Part shown: positions 19,311 through 31,323 of the stretch, one piece after another
Layout: each line of letters starts with the position of its first letter
Numbering within the stretch: the first letter of the stretch is position 1
Assembly: GCF_008710135.1 (NCBI RefSeq)
Contig: NZ_VYKK01000008.1
Span: forward strand, 186,001-250,000
Length of the DNA stretch: 64,000 nt
Direction: 5' to 3'
Origin: Paenibacillus spiritus
Lineage (GTDB): Bacteria; Bacillota; Bacilli; Paenibacillales; Paenibacillaceae
Notes under the pieces: model-generated
What the model was told of the DNA's origin: nothing
Databases searched by the model: none
What the model saw: the letters and a program-made list of their open reading frames with translations, nothing else
Position numbers and translations under genes: made by a program

Positions 19311-19346
19311 TAAAGAGGCCCGTTCCCTGTTGGAACGAGCCTCTTC
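19311..19346 (-). terminator. Terminator of the alpha-galactosidase gene
   Basis: A long stem built from AAGAGGCTCGTTCC and GGAACGGGCCTCTT with a short loop. The T-run after it is weak (TTTATT), so efficiency is uncertain. It lies between the galactosidase stop and the promoter of the GNAT cluster. Confidence 0.65.
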
Positions 19347-19410
19347 AATCTTCGGTTTATCCCCTTATTTACACATCTTTATCCCAACTGAAGTATGATA
19401 AAGCTCCGGT

Positions 19411-21594
19411 CTACTTTCTCATCGCGCCTGCCGTCTTCAATCGGAACCAGACGCTCTCATAATCGTTCTGCTTCATGTCCAGGGGCAAGCCCAACTCCAT
19501 CAGGCGGTCCCCCCCGTAGACGGAGCAAGCCCCGTCATTTCCGGACCTGACTTCATACTCCAGTTCCGGCTCAAGGCCAGCCAGACGTACGGTGCGCCGG
19601 GGCGCATTGGGCACCGCCATGACCTGGAAGCAGTAGACCAAGGCTTCTTCCTTATCCTCCGATACAAACATCCAAGCCGCCTCGTTTCCTTCGAACGGAC
19701 TCTTCAGCCGGTACAAATCGCCCTTCTGCACCAGACCGCGAATTTCTTTGTAATCCGCAACTTGACGCCGGACCGCCGTCTTCTCCTCTTCGGTAAACGC
19801 CGTCAGATCCAGCTCGTATCCGAAGTTCCCGGACATCGCGACATGGCCGCGGAAATCAAGCGGCGTCACTCTGCCAACCTGGTGGTTCGGCACGGCCGAT
19901 ACATGCGCTCCCATAGCGCTTGCCGGGTAGATCAGGCTGGTGCCGTATTGAATCTTCAGCCGCTCTGCGGCGTCCGTATTGTCGCTGGTCCAGGTCTGCG
20001 GCATATAGTAGAGCATACCGGGATCGAAGCGTCCGCCCCCGCTTGCGCAGCTCTCGAACAGAATGTCCGGGAAGGCCTTCGTTATCCGCTCCAGCAGTTC
20101 ATACAGCCCCAATACATAGCGGTGGGCCGTCTCCGATTGGCGTTCGGGCGGCAGATCGGCCGAGCCGATCTCCGTCAGGCAGCGGTTCATATCCCATTTG
20201 ATATAAGCAACCGGCACGATGGAGAAAATAGCCGAGAGCGAATTGAAGATATAATCGCGCACCTCGCGGCGGGTATAATCCAGCACCAGCTGCCATCTGG
20301 CTTCGCTGCGTCTGCGGCCCGGGACATGCAGACACCAGTCGGGATGCTTGCGGTAGAGCTCGCTGTCCGGAGAGACCATCTCCGGCTCCACCCAGAGCCC
20401 GAACTTTAATCCAAGCCCGTTGATCCGCTTCGCCACATCCGCCAATCCGCCAGGAAGCTTCCGCCGGTCCTCGAACCAGTCGCCGAGAGAGGAATTGTCG
20501 GAATCGCGCTGACCGAACCAGCCGTCATCCAGCACGAACAGTTCGATGCCAAGCTTGGCCCCTTCTTCCGCGATCGCTACGAGTTTATCCGCATGGAAGT
20601 TAAAGTAAGTAGCCTCCCAGTTGTTGACGAGAACCGGACGTTCCCGGTCCCGGTACTGTCCCCGGCACAGCCGGGTACGGTACAGGCGATGATAAGTCCG
20701 CGACATTTCGCCCAATCCTTGCGCGGAATAGACCATCACCGTCTCCGGTGTCTGGAAGCTCTCGCCGGGATTCAGCAGCCAGGCGAAGTCAAAAGCGTTC
20801 ATTCCGATACCAAGACGCACGGAACCGAAGGAGTCCAGTTCGGCGTCCGCTTCAAAGCCGCCGCTGTAGACCAGACTGAAGCCGTAGGCTTCCCCTTGGG
20901 TTTCCGTCGTCCCTGGAGCCACCAGAGCGGCGAACGGGTTGAATTGATGGCTGCTCATCCCTCTTTTGCTGTCGATGCGGATTTCTCCCTGATGCAGCGC
21001 CTTGCGGGTCAGGTTGCCTTCCCGGGCCCAGGCGCCGGACAGATAGACCATTTCATAATCGCTTTTTCCGGCAAAATCGACGCTTGCGCTCAGAGCGCGG
21101 CGCAGCCGCAGCTTCTTCTGCCCTTCATTGCAGAAGCGGACAGAGCGGGCGATCACATTCCGCTCCGCAAATATCGTGTAGGACAGCTTCACCCGCAGAC
21201 CGGAGTAAGCATCCTCCAATTCCAGTTCCAGCGTCTCCGCTTCCGTCTCGTCCTCGGTATAGACAGCGGGAAGACCGGGCAGAGCCGGCTTTCCCGGATT
21301 CACCCGGTATCCCTTGTAGGTAAGCTCCGTAATCCGGGTTCCGTCCTCCAGCTCAACCTGATAGGCCGGATTCCGGAAATCCCCGCTCCCGTATTGCGGA
21401 TATTCCTGCGGAAGACGGTCCAGTCCGGCTTGGTTCGGGGTATGGATCAGCAGATCCGTCAGCGATTCCCGGTGCTTCAGCCGGCTGCCCCAATATATAT
21501 GCGCCGGATACCCGTTTATAATCTGTAAAATATAACTCATGCCTGTAGACGTCAGGTGGAACAGGCCGGTCTGTTCCTGAACGATGATGCCCAT
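19411..21594 (-). CDS. GH36 alpha-galactosidase
   Basis: 727 residues, the family's usual length, starting MGIIVQE as in other GH36 AgaA/RafA enzymes. It hydrolyses alpha-1,6-galactosides such as melibiose and raffinose. The N-terminal beta-sandwich is followed by a TIM barrel with FVLDDGWFGQRD, the nucleophile in YIKWDMNR (Asp near 467) and the acid/base in WTSDNTDA (Asp near 537). The ~70-residue separation matches known enzymes. SCASGGGRFDPGM, another family mark, is present. No signal peptide, so intracellular. It is transcribed divergently from an AraC regulator with ~120 bases between, which suggests sugar-dependent control by that protein. Confidence 0.95.
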   Translation of the reverse strand: MGIIVQEQTGLFHLTSTGMSYILQIINGYPAHIYWGSRLKHRESLTDLLIHTPNQAGLDRLPQEYPQYGSGDFRNPAYQVELEDGTRITELTYKGYRVNPGKPALPGLPAVYTEDETEAETLELELEDAYSGLRVKLSYTIFAERNVIARSVRFCNEGQKKLRLRRALSASVDFAGKSDYEMVYLSGAWAREGNLTRKALHQGEIRIDSKRGMSSHQFNPFAALVAPGTTETQGEAYGFSLVYSGGFEADAELDSFGSVRLGIGMNAFDFAWLLNPGESFQTPETVMVYSAQGLGEMSRTYHRLYRTRLCRGQYRDRERPVLVNNWEATYFNFHADKLVAIAEEGAKLGIELFVLDDGWFGQRDSDNSSLGDWFEDRRKLPGGLADVAKRINGLGLKFGLWVEPEMVSPDSELYRKHPDWCLHVPGRRRSEARWQLVLDYTRREVRDYIFNSLSAIFSIVPVAYIKWDMNRCLTEIGSADLPPERQSETAHRYVLGLYELLERITKAFPDILFESCASGGGRFDPGMLYYMPQTWTSDNTDAAERLKIQYGTSLIYPASAMGAHVSAVPNHQVGRVTPLDFRGHVAMSGNFGYELDLTAFTEEEKTAVRRQVADYKEIRGLVQKGDLYRLKSPFEGNEAAWMFVSEDKEEALVYCFQVMAVPNAPRRTVRLAGLEPELEYEVRSGNDGACSVYGGDRLMELGLPLDMKQNDYESVWFRLKTAGAMRK

Positions 21595-21717
21595 GACCGC
21601 AACTCCCTTTATGGTTTAATACTTGCAAGGATAAACCACCTTCAAGCATCAAGTACATAGCAAGATGATCACTAAATATGGCATAATACTAGATATGTTC
21701 AAGAGAGGAGCCTTGCA

Positions 21718-22563
21718 GTGATTGAATATTTGCCCGGCAGCCAACAGCATTCGGAGCTGCACCTGACGCAGTTCGGCAGGGAGGATTGCATTCCGGGCCA
21801 CTTCTTTGGACCGGCCATAAGAACGCATTATTTGCTCCATTATGTGCTGGACGGAGAGGGGTTCTACGAGGTAGGCGGCGCACGTTATCCGCTGCGCCAA
21901 GGACAGGGATTTCTCATTTGTCCGGGGGTCATTACCTATTATCAGGCCTCCACGTCGAATCCCTGGTCCTATTGCTGGTTCGGGTTCGCCGGGACCTCCT
22001 CCGAGCTGCTGCTGAAGCAAGCGGGCTTATCCCGGAATTCCCCGGTCTTCCGCTACGGGAAGGACAACCGGATCGAGCAGTATTTGCAGTGGATGCAGGA
22101 TTCCAAGGGGTTAGGCCAAGCGCGGGAAGCTGCGCTGACCGGTCTGATTTATCTGCTGCTCTCCCTGCTCATTGAGTCCAGCCCGGCACCGTCGGCTTCC
22201 GCCGAGCCCGCGGGATCAAGGGGCGAGCTTTACGCCGAGAGAGTCCGAAGCTTTATCGAAATGAATTATCCCTACAAAATTACCGTAGAGGATATTGCCC
22301 AATCCATCGGCCTCAACCGAAGCTACCTCTGCACCTTGTTCAAGCAGAGCATGCATCTCAGCATTCAGGAGTATCTGATCCGCCACCGAATCCGCAAAGC
22401 ATGCGAAATGATGGGGAATGCCGAGCTCTCGATTGCTGACATTTCCCGATCCGTCGGGTATAACGACGCTCTGCTGTTCTCCAAGATGTTCAAGAAGGTA
22501 AAGGGCTCCTCGCCCCAGCACTACCGGGCGGAACTGCTGGGACAGACTTCCAAAAGGATCTAG
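21718..22563 (+). CDS. AraC-family regulator, likely of the alpha-galactosidase
   Basis: 281 residues from a GTG with AGAGGAG upstream. The N-terminal cupin-like arm has GFYEVGGARYPLRQGQGFLICPGV, typical of sugar-responsive AraC proteins (RafR/MsmR group). Two C-terminal helix-turn-helix motifs follow: ITVEDIAQSIGLNRSYLCTLFKQ and SIADISRSVGYNDALLFSKMFKK. It diverges from the galactosidase gene and shares a ~120-base intergenic region. An activator responding to a galactoside is the simplest reading; ligand and operator are not established. Confidence 0.9.
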   Translation: MIEYLPGSQQHSELHLTQFGREDCIPGHFFGPAIRTHYLLHYVLDGEGFYEVGGARYPLRQGQGFLICPGVITYYQASTSNPWSYCWFGFAGTSSELLLKQAGLSRNSPVFRYGKDNRIEQYLQWMQDSKGLGQAREAALTGLIYLLLSLLIESSPAPSASAEPAGSRGELYAERVRSFIEMNYPYKITVEDIAQSIGLNRSYLCTLFKQSMHLSIQEYLIRHRIRKACEMMGNAELSIADISRSVGYNDALLFSKMFKKVKGSSPQHYRAELLGQTSKRI

Positions 22564-22721
22564 TCTGCATATTCGTGAATGAGTCTATATTCATTTCTAC
22601 TAATAGATAGGGATTATCTCCATTAATCTCATCTCCTTAGTCCAATCTATCTATTTACAAATTCAGGAAGCCAACGTAGTGTTGACTTAGGATTGTAAAG
22701 GATTATAAAGGAGGAACCACT
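22564..22721 (+). promoter_or_regulatory. Upstream region of the pap-like operon
   Basis: AT-rich spacer with a possible promoter TTGACT (22682-22687), 16 bases, TATAAA (22704-22709). This lies very close to the ribosome site GGAGG, so the leader would be only a few bases, and a promoter further upstream is equally possible. A 10-bp direct repeat (AGGATTGTAA / AGGATTATAA) overlaps it. A short dyad TGAAT-N8-ATTCA lies near 22576-22593. Confidence 0.35.
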
Positions 22722-26011
<3,290 letters not shown>

Positions 26012-26025
<14 letters not shown>

Positions 26026-26662
26026 ATTCGCTCAATGCCGCCCGATTGAGGATAATGACCTTCTTATACTGCAAATCAATCCATCCTCGCTGCTTGAAGT
26101 CATTCAGCACCTTCGTAACCGTAACCCGGTTCAATCCCAGGCATACAGCCAGTTCCTCATGAGAATACGGAATGCAGTTCTCCCGGATTCCCTTGTCTTT
26201 ATTCGGGTATACCGTTTCATCCAGCAGGAAACTGGCTACTTTTTCATAGCGATTATACAAGTTCGAACGCTTGAGCTGATGAGACAAATGACTGCATGTG
26301 CTGGATAAGAGTTGGAACAGAATGAAGGTAAGCTCCTTCGATTGATTCAGATAAGGAGAGAGACTTTCCAGGGTACACGATACCAATTCCACCTCATTCA
26401 CGGCATCTACGGTTGTTTGCCTTGTCGCTTCGTAGAGAAAGGAGGACTCCCCGAAGATACGTCCCTTCTCCACGATTTCAATCGTCAGTTCCTCCCCTTC
26501 CTTAGATATGCAGTAGACTCTCACTCGTCCTTTGGTAATCAGATACAGGCGGTTGGCTTGATCCCCCTGCATATAGATTCGTTCCCCGGGGCGGACTCCC
26601 ATGCTGTTCCCGGCCTGCTGGAAATAGGGATATAACGACTCCGGTACCTTTATTGTTACCAT
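26012..26662 (-). CDS. Crp/Fnr-family regulator
   Basis: 216 residues: a cyclic-nucleotide-binding-fold N-terminus (GERIYMQGDQANRLYLITKGRVRVY and RIFGESSFLYEATRQTTVDA) joined by a long helix to a winged HTH (YSHEELAVCLGLNRVTVTKVLNDFKQRGWI). No N-terminal FNR-type Cys cluster is visible. The Arg that binds cAMP phosphate is not clearly in place, so it may not bind cAMP. It converges on papC and diverges from the EamA gene. A palindrome TGTAG-N6-CTACA sits between it and EamA and fits a Crp-type operator. It is a likely local regulator of the exporter and perhaps the pap operon (inference). Confidence 0.88.
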
Positions 26663-26690
26663 TCTACCCTCCCGACAAGATTCACTGGAT

Positions 26691-26706
26691 TGTAGCCTAT
26701 ACTACA
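26691..26706. promoter_or_regulatory. Candidate Crp/Fnr operator TGTAG-N6-CTACA
   Basis: A 5-6-5 inverted repeat with perfect 5-bp arms, the geometry of Crp/Fnr sites. It sits 29 bases upstream of the Crp/Fnr start and 65 bases upstream of the EamA start, so it could serve both divergent promoters. Confidence 0.55.
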
Positions 26707-26770
26707 GGTAAGCTGAACAATCCATGTTATTTTTTGGTATATATTATATTGAAATACCGGAGGAGATGGA

Positions 26771-27742
26771 ATGCAAGACAGTAAAAAAGTAGGGCGTCTG
26801 TTCGCGATATTAGGAGGCGCGTGCTGGGCGCTATCGGGGGTATGCGGTCAATACCTTTTTCAGTATCAGCAGTTAACTTCCGAATGGCTCGTATCGGTCA
26901 GACTTCTAAGCGCAGGCGCTCTTCTGCTTATCCTGCTTATCCTCAAAGGCCAACCCGTATTGGCTGTCTGGAAAGAGAGAAACAACAGGATAGATATGCT
27001 GATTTTCGCAATATTAGGAACCGCTCTATGCCAATACTCGTATTTCTCGTCGGTCGCCACTTCGAATGCCGCTACGTCCACATTTATCAGCTACACCAGC
27101 CCCATATTTATTATCTTCTATACTTTAATAGGGACCCGAAGAAAACCCGCCATCTTTGAAGTTATCGCCGTATGTCTGATCCTGGCAGGAATTTTTGTTG
27201 TAGCTACGCATGGGAATATCCATTCCTTATCCATCTCTCGGGAGTCTTTAATCTGGGGATTGGTAAGCGCCGCCTCCTTTGGCATCTATAGCACTCAGCC
27301 GCAGCGGTTAATGAACAAGATGGGGACTCTGGTCGTGTCGGCCTGGGGAATGCTGGTGGGCGGCGCGGTTCTTTTCTTGATATTTAGACCTTGGCATTCG
27401 AGCGGTATCCACAGTACACAAGCCTATATGGCCATGGGCGCGATCATATTCATCGGAACTCTATTATCCTACACCCTGTACTTGGAAGGGGTGAAGCGGA
27501 TCGGAGCGACCCAAGGAAGCCTTCTCTCTTCTGTAGAACCGGTAATCGCTACCATCCTTTCCGCGGTATGGCTCCATGAAACCTTTGAGATCATCGACTT
27601 GGTAGGATTTGGGCTGATTCTATCGACAGTGATCGTCCTTGCCAAGGCGCCGCATGGAAAGGTGGAAACAAGACCGCGCCGATCCAAGAGACGAAGTGAG
27701 CCGGCAAGAGGCATGACAAGCAGAGGAGATGCGCCTTCTTGA
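26771..27742 (+). CDS. EamA/DMT-family exporter
   Basis: 323 residues with about ten TM helices in two EamA repeats: GRLFAILGGACWALSGVCGQYLF opens the first, and GLVSAASFGIYSTQPQRLM the second, with LEGVKRIGATQGSLLSSVEP and an acidic Glu near TM10 typical of the family. A basic tail ends the protein. EamA proteins export amino acids and related metabolites; YddG exports aromatic amino acids. Beside a pap-like operon and a Crp/Fnr regulator, export of an aminophenyl compound is a reasonable inference. ATG start with GGAGGAG upstream. Confidence 0.85.
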   Translation: MQDSKKVGRLFAILGGACWALSGVCGQYLFQYQQLTSEWLVSVRLLSAGALLLILLILKGQPVLAVWKERNNRIDMLIFAILGTALCQYSYFSSVATSNAATSTFISYTSPIFIIFYTLIGTRRKPAIFEVIAVCLILAGIFVVATHGNIHSLSISRESLIWGLVSAASFGIYSTQPQRLMNKMGTLVVSAWGMLVGGAVLFLIFRPWHSSGIHSTQAYMAMGAIIFIGTLLSYTLYLEGVKRIGATQGSLLSSVEPVIATILSAVWLHETFEIIDLVGFGLILSTVIVLAKAPHGKVETRPRRSKRRSEPARGMTSRGDAPS

Positions 27743-27816
27743 TTACAGCAATCACTGTCCGCGCGGAAGCCTGACTCTTCAGGCCAAAGGTACGCAGGCA
27801 AGACAGACACTTTTAT

Positions 27817-27910
27817 ATCTAACGGTGTAAGTTTAAGCTTTACAAAGTTCAAAAGTCCATGATACCATCTAACACTGTAAGGTTTAATCTTACAGTGTTA
27901 GATTTTTTGT
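27817..27910 (+). promoter_or_regulatory. Strong inverted repeat and related half-site upstream of the ABM gene
   Basis: A perfect 15-bp inverted repeat, arms 27867-27881 (ATCTAACACTGTAAG) and 27889-27903, 7-base loop, followed by TTTTTT. A near-copy of the left arm (ATCTAACGGTGTAAG) lies at 27817-27831. The T-run allows a terminator or attenuator; the repeated TAACACTGT core with a second copy 50 bases away looks more like a TetR/MarR-type operator. No regulator gene of those families is adjacent. Confidence 0.6.
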
Positions 27911-27997
27911 AAAGGAGGGATTTCTTAAAATTTCTATTTGAGCAAAGTCAACAGGCGGCGATAACCAATGATAAACACCCGAAGGAGGATGATTAGC

Positions 27998-28345
27998 ATG
28001 ACTATAAAAACCATATCAGAAACCGTAAACCTTCAAGACCAACCCGCGTACATCATCAAGATGCGCGCCAAGTCCGGAAACGGCGACAAGCTGTTTAAAC
28101 TCGCCACCATCGGTATGGAAAAGTCCGGTGCGTCCGACCGGTTCATCATCCTTCGCGAAGACGACGACCCGGATGTGCTCTGGAACGTCGAGGTATTCCG
28201 TTCCGCCGAAGCGAAGGAAGGTTACGAAACCAGCGCCCTTGCCGACGAACTCCGTGACGAGATCATTGATCTCCTCGCCGAGCCTCCAATGCGTATCGCG
28301 GTTCATCCGTACTCCGCTCTGCCGCTCAACCAAAGCGTGAATTGA
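27998..28345 (+). CDS. ABM-fold (antibiotic biosynthesis monooxygenase-like) protein
   Basis: 115 residues from the ATG at 27998 with GAAGGAGG upstream; a 10-codon longer start has no ribosome site. The pattern IIKMRAKSGNGDKLFKLATIGMEKSGASDRFIILREDDDPDVLWNVEVF is the ABM ferredoxin-like fold (alpha-beta with paired strands). Members include small cofactor-free monooxygenases and many proteins of unknown role. It stands alone downstream of the large inverted repeat at 27867-27903, which may control it. No active site can be assigned. Confidence 0.7.
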   Translation: MTIKTISETVNLQDQPAYIIKMRAKSGNGDKLFKLATIGMEKSGASDRFIILREDDDPDVLWNVEVFRSAEAKEGYETSALADELRDEIIDLLAEPPMRIAVHPYSALPLNQSVN

Positions 28346-28484
28346 ATTCTTGCCATCTATCTGCAAAGGGGCTGACCAAGCCATTTTGATTCTAACTGTT
28401 ATTAAAGAGGCAGCGGTTCTCCTGTTATTGGAAGATCACGCCTTTTTCTTCTTTGGACCTACATGTCCAAATTCAGACAACACC

Positions 28485-29021
28485 AAGAGCCTGTCAAAAG
28501 ACAGGCCCGATATGCTCATTTCTTCGCCTTATAAAACTCATGATACAGCTTCATCAGCGCCCTCTTCTCAATCCGCGACACATAACTGCGGCTGATTCCC
28601 AGCTCCTTCGCAATCTCCCGCTGCGTCCACTCCTCCCCTCCCGTGTCCAGGCCGAAGCGTCCCACCACCACTTCTTTCTCCCGGTCATCCAGAATATCGA
28701 GGTTGCGGTAGATCTTGCTCTTCTCGATCTTCAGATCGACTTCCTTCACGATGTCGTCCGCGTCCGAGCCGAGAATATCAATTAAAGTAATTTCGTTGCC
28801 TTCCTTGTCCGTTACAATCGGGTCGTGCAGGGAGACGTCCTTCTTGGTCTTCTTCAGCGAGCGCAGATGCATCAGAATCTCGTTCTCGATACACCGGGCG
28901 GCAAACGTCGCCAGCTTCGTTCCCTTGTTCGACCAGTAGCTCTCAATCGCCTTGATGAGCCCGATCGTGCCGATGGAGATAAGGTCCTCCATGTCTTCAC
29001 CGGTGTTGTCGAATTTCTTGA
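28485..29021. repeat. Direct repeat copy 1 (3' part of sigK with its terminator)
   Basis: This ~537-bp stretch matches 34361-34898 in the same orientation, with scattered substitutions and one small length difference near the stop. It includes the terminator hairpin (28487-28509), the stop region and the last ~166 codons of sigK. Similarity ends abruptly after GAATTTCTTGA at 29021. Confidence 0.9.
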
Positions 29022-29046
29022 GGTTGTGGACACGATACGATGTCAA
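28516..29046 (-). pseudogene. Truncated sigK copy (regions 2 to 4 only)
   Basis: The frame encodes 176 residues, of which the last ~166 match SigK from [14 protein letters not shown] to the end. The first ~10 (MTSYRVHNL) are unrelated island sequence, with no good ribosome site. The N-terminal pro-sequence and region 1.2/2.1 are missing. Compared with the intact copy at 34393 there are about five substitutions: Arg to Trp and Pro to Ser in SYRPNKG, Gly to Val in DPIGTD, Arg to Trp in EERTQ and Arg to Lys at the end. Two Trp changes at conserved positions suggest decay. It is the displaced original or duplicated 3' end bordering the defence island. Confidence 0.88.
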
Positions 29047-29179
29047 AAACTCATTTAGCGATGTTTCAATTGATAAAAATCAGCAATTAATAATGTGTGG
29101 CCTTCTCCTTTTAATCGTTAGGAATCTTTTTTCAGGAATGGCGTGTAGTGGTCTGATCGACAAGGCTGCCGATACTTGT

Positions 29180-30520
29180 CTATGTCATAATTGGAACGTG
29201 TATTCGATCTCTCGCAACGCAAACCCCACGATAAATGATGTAACACTCAACTAGGTGTTCACCATTAAAATCAGAGTGTTCCTTTCTTTGCTCTTTACCA
29301 TCATCTCTAAGTATCTGCCCACGTACCATATCTCTCCGAATGGCTTCTTCCCCACGATTAAGTACCTTCCAATAAACTTTATAATTCCTTGACAAACCTG
29401 ATTTATCGAGCCAGTCTTTCAATTCATTTTCTTCAATTTTAAAAGTTAAATTTCGAGATTGTGGAAGTTTAAACCCCTTTCTTAATACATTTCTAAGGGT
29501 ATCCACAAGAAAACCATTTTGCTCGACTTTACAATCTATACGAAGAGTGAATTTTATGTCCACAGGGTACGTCGATTCAATGTATTGTTCGGTTCTTGAA
29601 AAGCTTGCAGTTTCAAAAATAGTGCTTTTGGCAAAGCTTTCTTCCATCGGAAAGCTTAATCCGAATACCTCTTGGAGAACTTCATAAACATTTTCGCTTG
29701 TTTCAGTCAAATCTTTAATTTTCTCATAGACCGATTTAGCTTTCTTTATAAACTTTCCTTTCTTGTTGTATACATGCTGATTACTACCAAGAGCATACCA
29801 ATACTTTTGCTCTCCTTTTTGGTTTTTTAAGTATAAATATAAGTCTTTCATTAAAGGTAGGTAGAGATTGAAGGATGTACTTTTATGTGATGGGTTTTCT
29901 TCAAGAAAATTATAAACGAGAGTATCAATTAATAACCCACTAAATTTAAAGCCCTCATTATTCTTCCACGATCGAAGGAGTTGGGTAAGATATTTAAAGT
30001 GTTCGTTGGTTTCCTTAGACATGGCAATGCTTTCATCAATTTCAGGATTGGGATCAGTCTTTTTCCATTTACCACCATCGTTACTATCTGGGTAATCAAA
30101 AGCTCCGTCGGTGCGCTCAAATCCGGGACATACTTCGATAGAATAACCTTCTTCTGAATAATCAACTACAACAACCTGCCCATCTCCACGCACAATAGCG
30201 TCTTTTACAGATGGTATTTCTTTAATTTTCCGTTTTACTTCTTGCAATAATGCAGACTGTCCATTACCCTGATAATCGTCAAAACGTTTTTTTTCCGTTT
30301 TTGGCAAGATAAATAGCATATCAAGATCACTAACACCTGAAATAGCAGTTTTTCTGCCAATTGAGCCTACATATTTAGCATGATCAAGAGAGTCCTCAAG
30401 TTTCCAATAAATTTCATTAAGTTTTTTGGCGATTTCGTCATAATGTACCTTAAATTTTGAATGGTCATCGTCGGTCACTTTTAGACTATTAACAAACGTT
30501 TCAAAGGAACTTGAGAGCAT
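29180..30520 (-). CDS. CD-NTase (SMODS nucleotidyltransferase with AGS-C sensor domain)
   Basis: 446 residues from the ATG at 30520 with AAAGGACGG upstream; an 11-codon longer frame overlaps the SLATT gene and is less likely. Catalytic motif VGSIGRKT (51-58) and SDLD with Asp 65 and 67 are the cGAS/DncV-like active site; a later SIEVCPG probably supplies the third acid as Glu. The C-terminal ~125 residues (VDIKFTLRIDCKVEQNGF ... VECYIIYRGVCVARDRIH) resemble the AGS-C domain. CD-NTases make cyclic oligonucleotides during phage infection (CBASS). It lies 13 bases after the SLATT gene, forming a minimal two-gene system. The nucleotide product is unknown. Confidence 0.85.
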   Translation of the reverse strand: MLSSSFETFVNSLKVTDDDHSKFKVHYDEIAKKLNEIYWKLEDSLDHAKYVGSIGRKTAISGVSDLDMLFILPKTEKKRFDDYQGNGQSALLQEVKRKIKEIPSVKDAIVRGDGQVVVVDYSEEGYSIEVCPGFERTDGAFDYPDSNDGGKWKKTDPNPEIDESIAMSKETNEHFKYLTQLLRSWKNNEGFKFSGLLIDTLVYNFLEENPSHKSTSFNLYLPLMKDLYLYLKNQKGEQKYWYALGSNQHVYNKKGKFIKKAKSVYEKIKDLTETSENVYEVLQEVFGLSFPMEESFAKSTIFETASFSRTEQYIESTYPVDIKFTLRIDCKVEQNGFLVDTLRNVLRKGFKLPQSRNLTFKIEENELKDWLDKSGLSRNYKVYWKVLNRGEEAIRRDMVRGQILRDDGKEQRKEHSDFNGEHLVECYIIYRGVCVARDRIHVPIMT

Positions 30521-30533
30521 ATTTATCCGTCCT

Positions 30534-31124
30534 TTACAAATAACGATATACATACAAAAGTAAAATTCCGATAATGACTATAAAAGCAAAAAAACGGAAA
30601 GAAAGGGGGAACTTATCCCTGAATTTAAAGTGCTTCTGTTCATCAATCCAGTCATACTGCGATTTTGCAAACAATTTATAATGTGCATACCAATCACTAA
30701 ACAAAATTTGATTGGCGATATTACCTGTATTGTACTGTGTAAGAATTTGATTCATTTCACTCTCTTCCTGTATAAAGCTATCATTGACTGATTTACTTTT
30801 GACACTGTAGTACAATTGGCGTAATTGATTATGTAATTGGATTAATTTTTCTCCACGGTCTTTGTAGCCTTCTTTTGAAGATTTATATGGATCAATATAC
30901 AGGGCAATGATACTAAGGAAGATCAACACTAATGAAACTTCAGTATTATATTTAAATGTCGGATAGTAAATTTGCCACACCCCAATAATCAAACCAAAAA
31001 AGGCAAAAATACCTGGGATTTTTTCAATGATGTCGTAAGTAGCAAAGTGTTTTCTTGCACCAAAAACAACATTATAGCCATTCTCAGCAAGTGCATATAA
31101 TAATCGATCCTTATCCATACTCAT
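30534..31124 (-). CDS. SLATT-domain membrane effector
   Basis: 196 residues with two adjacent TM helices (~34-54 IPGIFAFFGLIIGVWQI; ~62-78 VSLVLIFLSIIALYI), a central cytosolic helical region (GEKLIQLHNQLRQLYY), and a third hydrophobic C-terminal segment (RFFAFIVIIGILLLYVYRYL). The ARKHFATYDIIEKIPGI lead-in and two-TM core match SLATT proteins, predicted pore-forming effectors of CD-NTase systems. It is directly upstream of the CD-NTase in the same operon. On infection the cyclic nucleotide would trigger membrane disruption (known model for CBASS effectors; specific case inferred). Confidence 0.8.
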   Translation of the reverse strand: MSMDKDRLLYALAENGYNVVFGARKHFATYDIIEKIPGIFAFFGLIIGVWQIYYPTFKYNTEVSLVLIFLSIIALYIDPYKSSKEGYKDRGEKLIQLHNQLRQLYYSVKSKSVNDSFIQEESEMNQILTQYNTGNIANQILFSDWYAHYKLFAKSQYDWIDEQKHFKFRDKFPLSFRFFAFIVIIGILLLYVYRYL

Positions 31125-31323
31125 CCCTCAAATCCAGTATTTCTGAATTTTTTCTATTAAATTATATGATATGTCCTCTTTGCATAGTGTGATTCTTCCC
31201 ACTAAACTTCTCGAAGATGCAAGCAGTGTACTGGCTGTATAATTTTTTCCCAAAGTAGAGCTAAAGTGTCATAAACAAGAGCAGAAGCCGTCATTTTCAC
31301 CCAACACTTAAACTCATACCACA

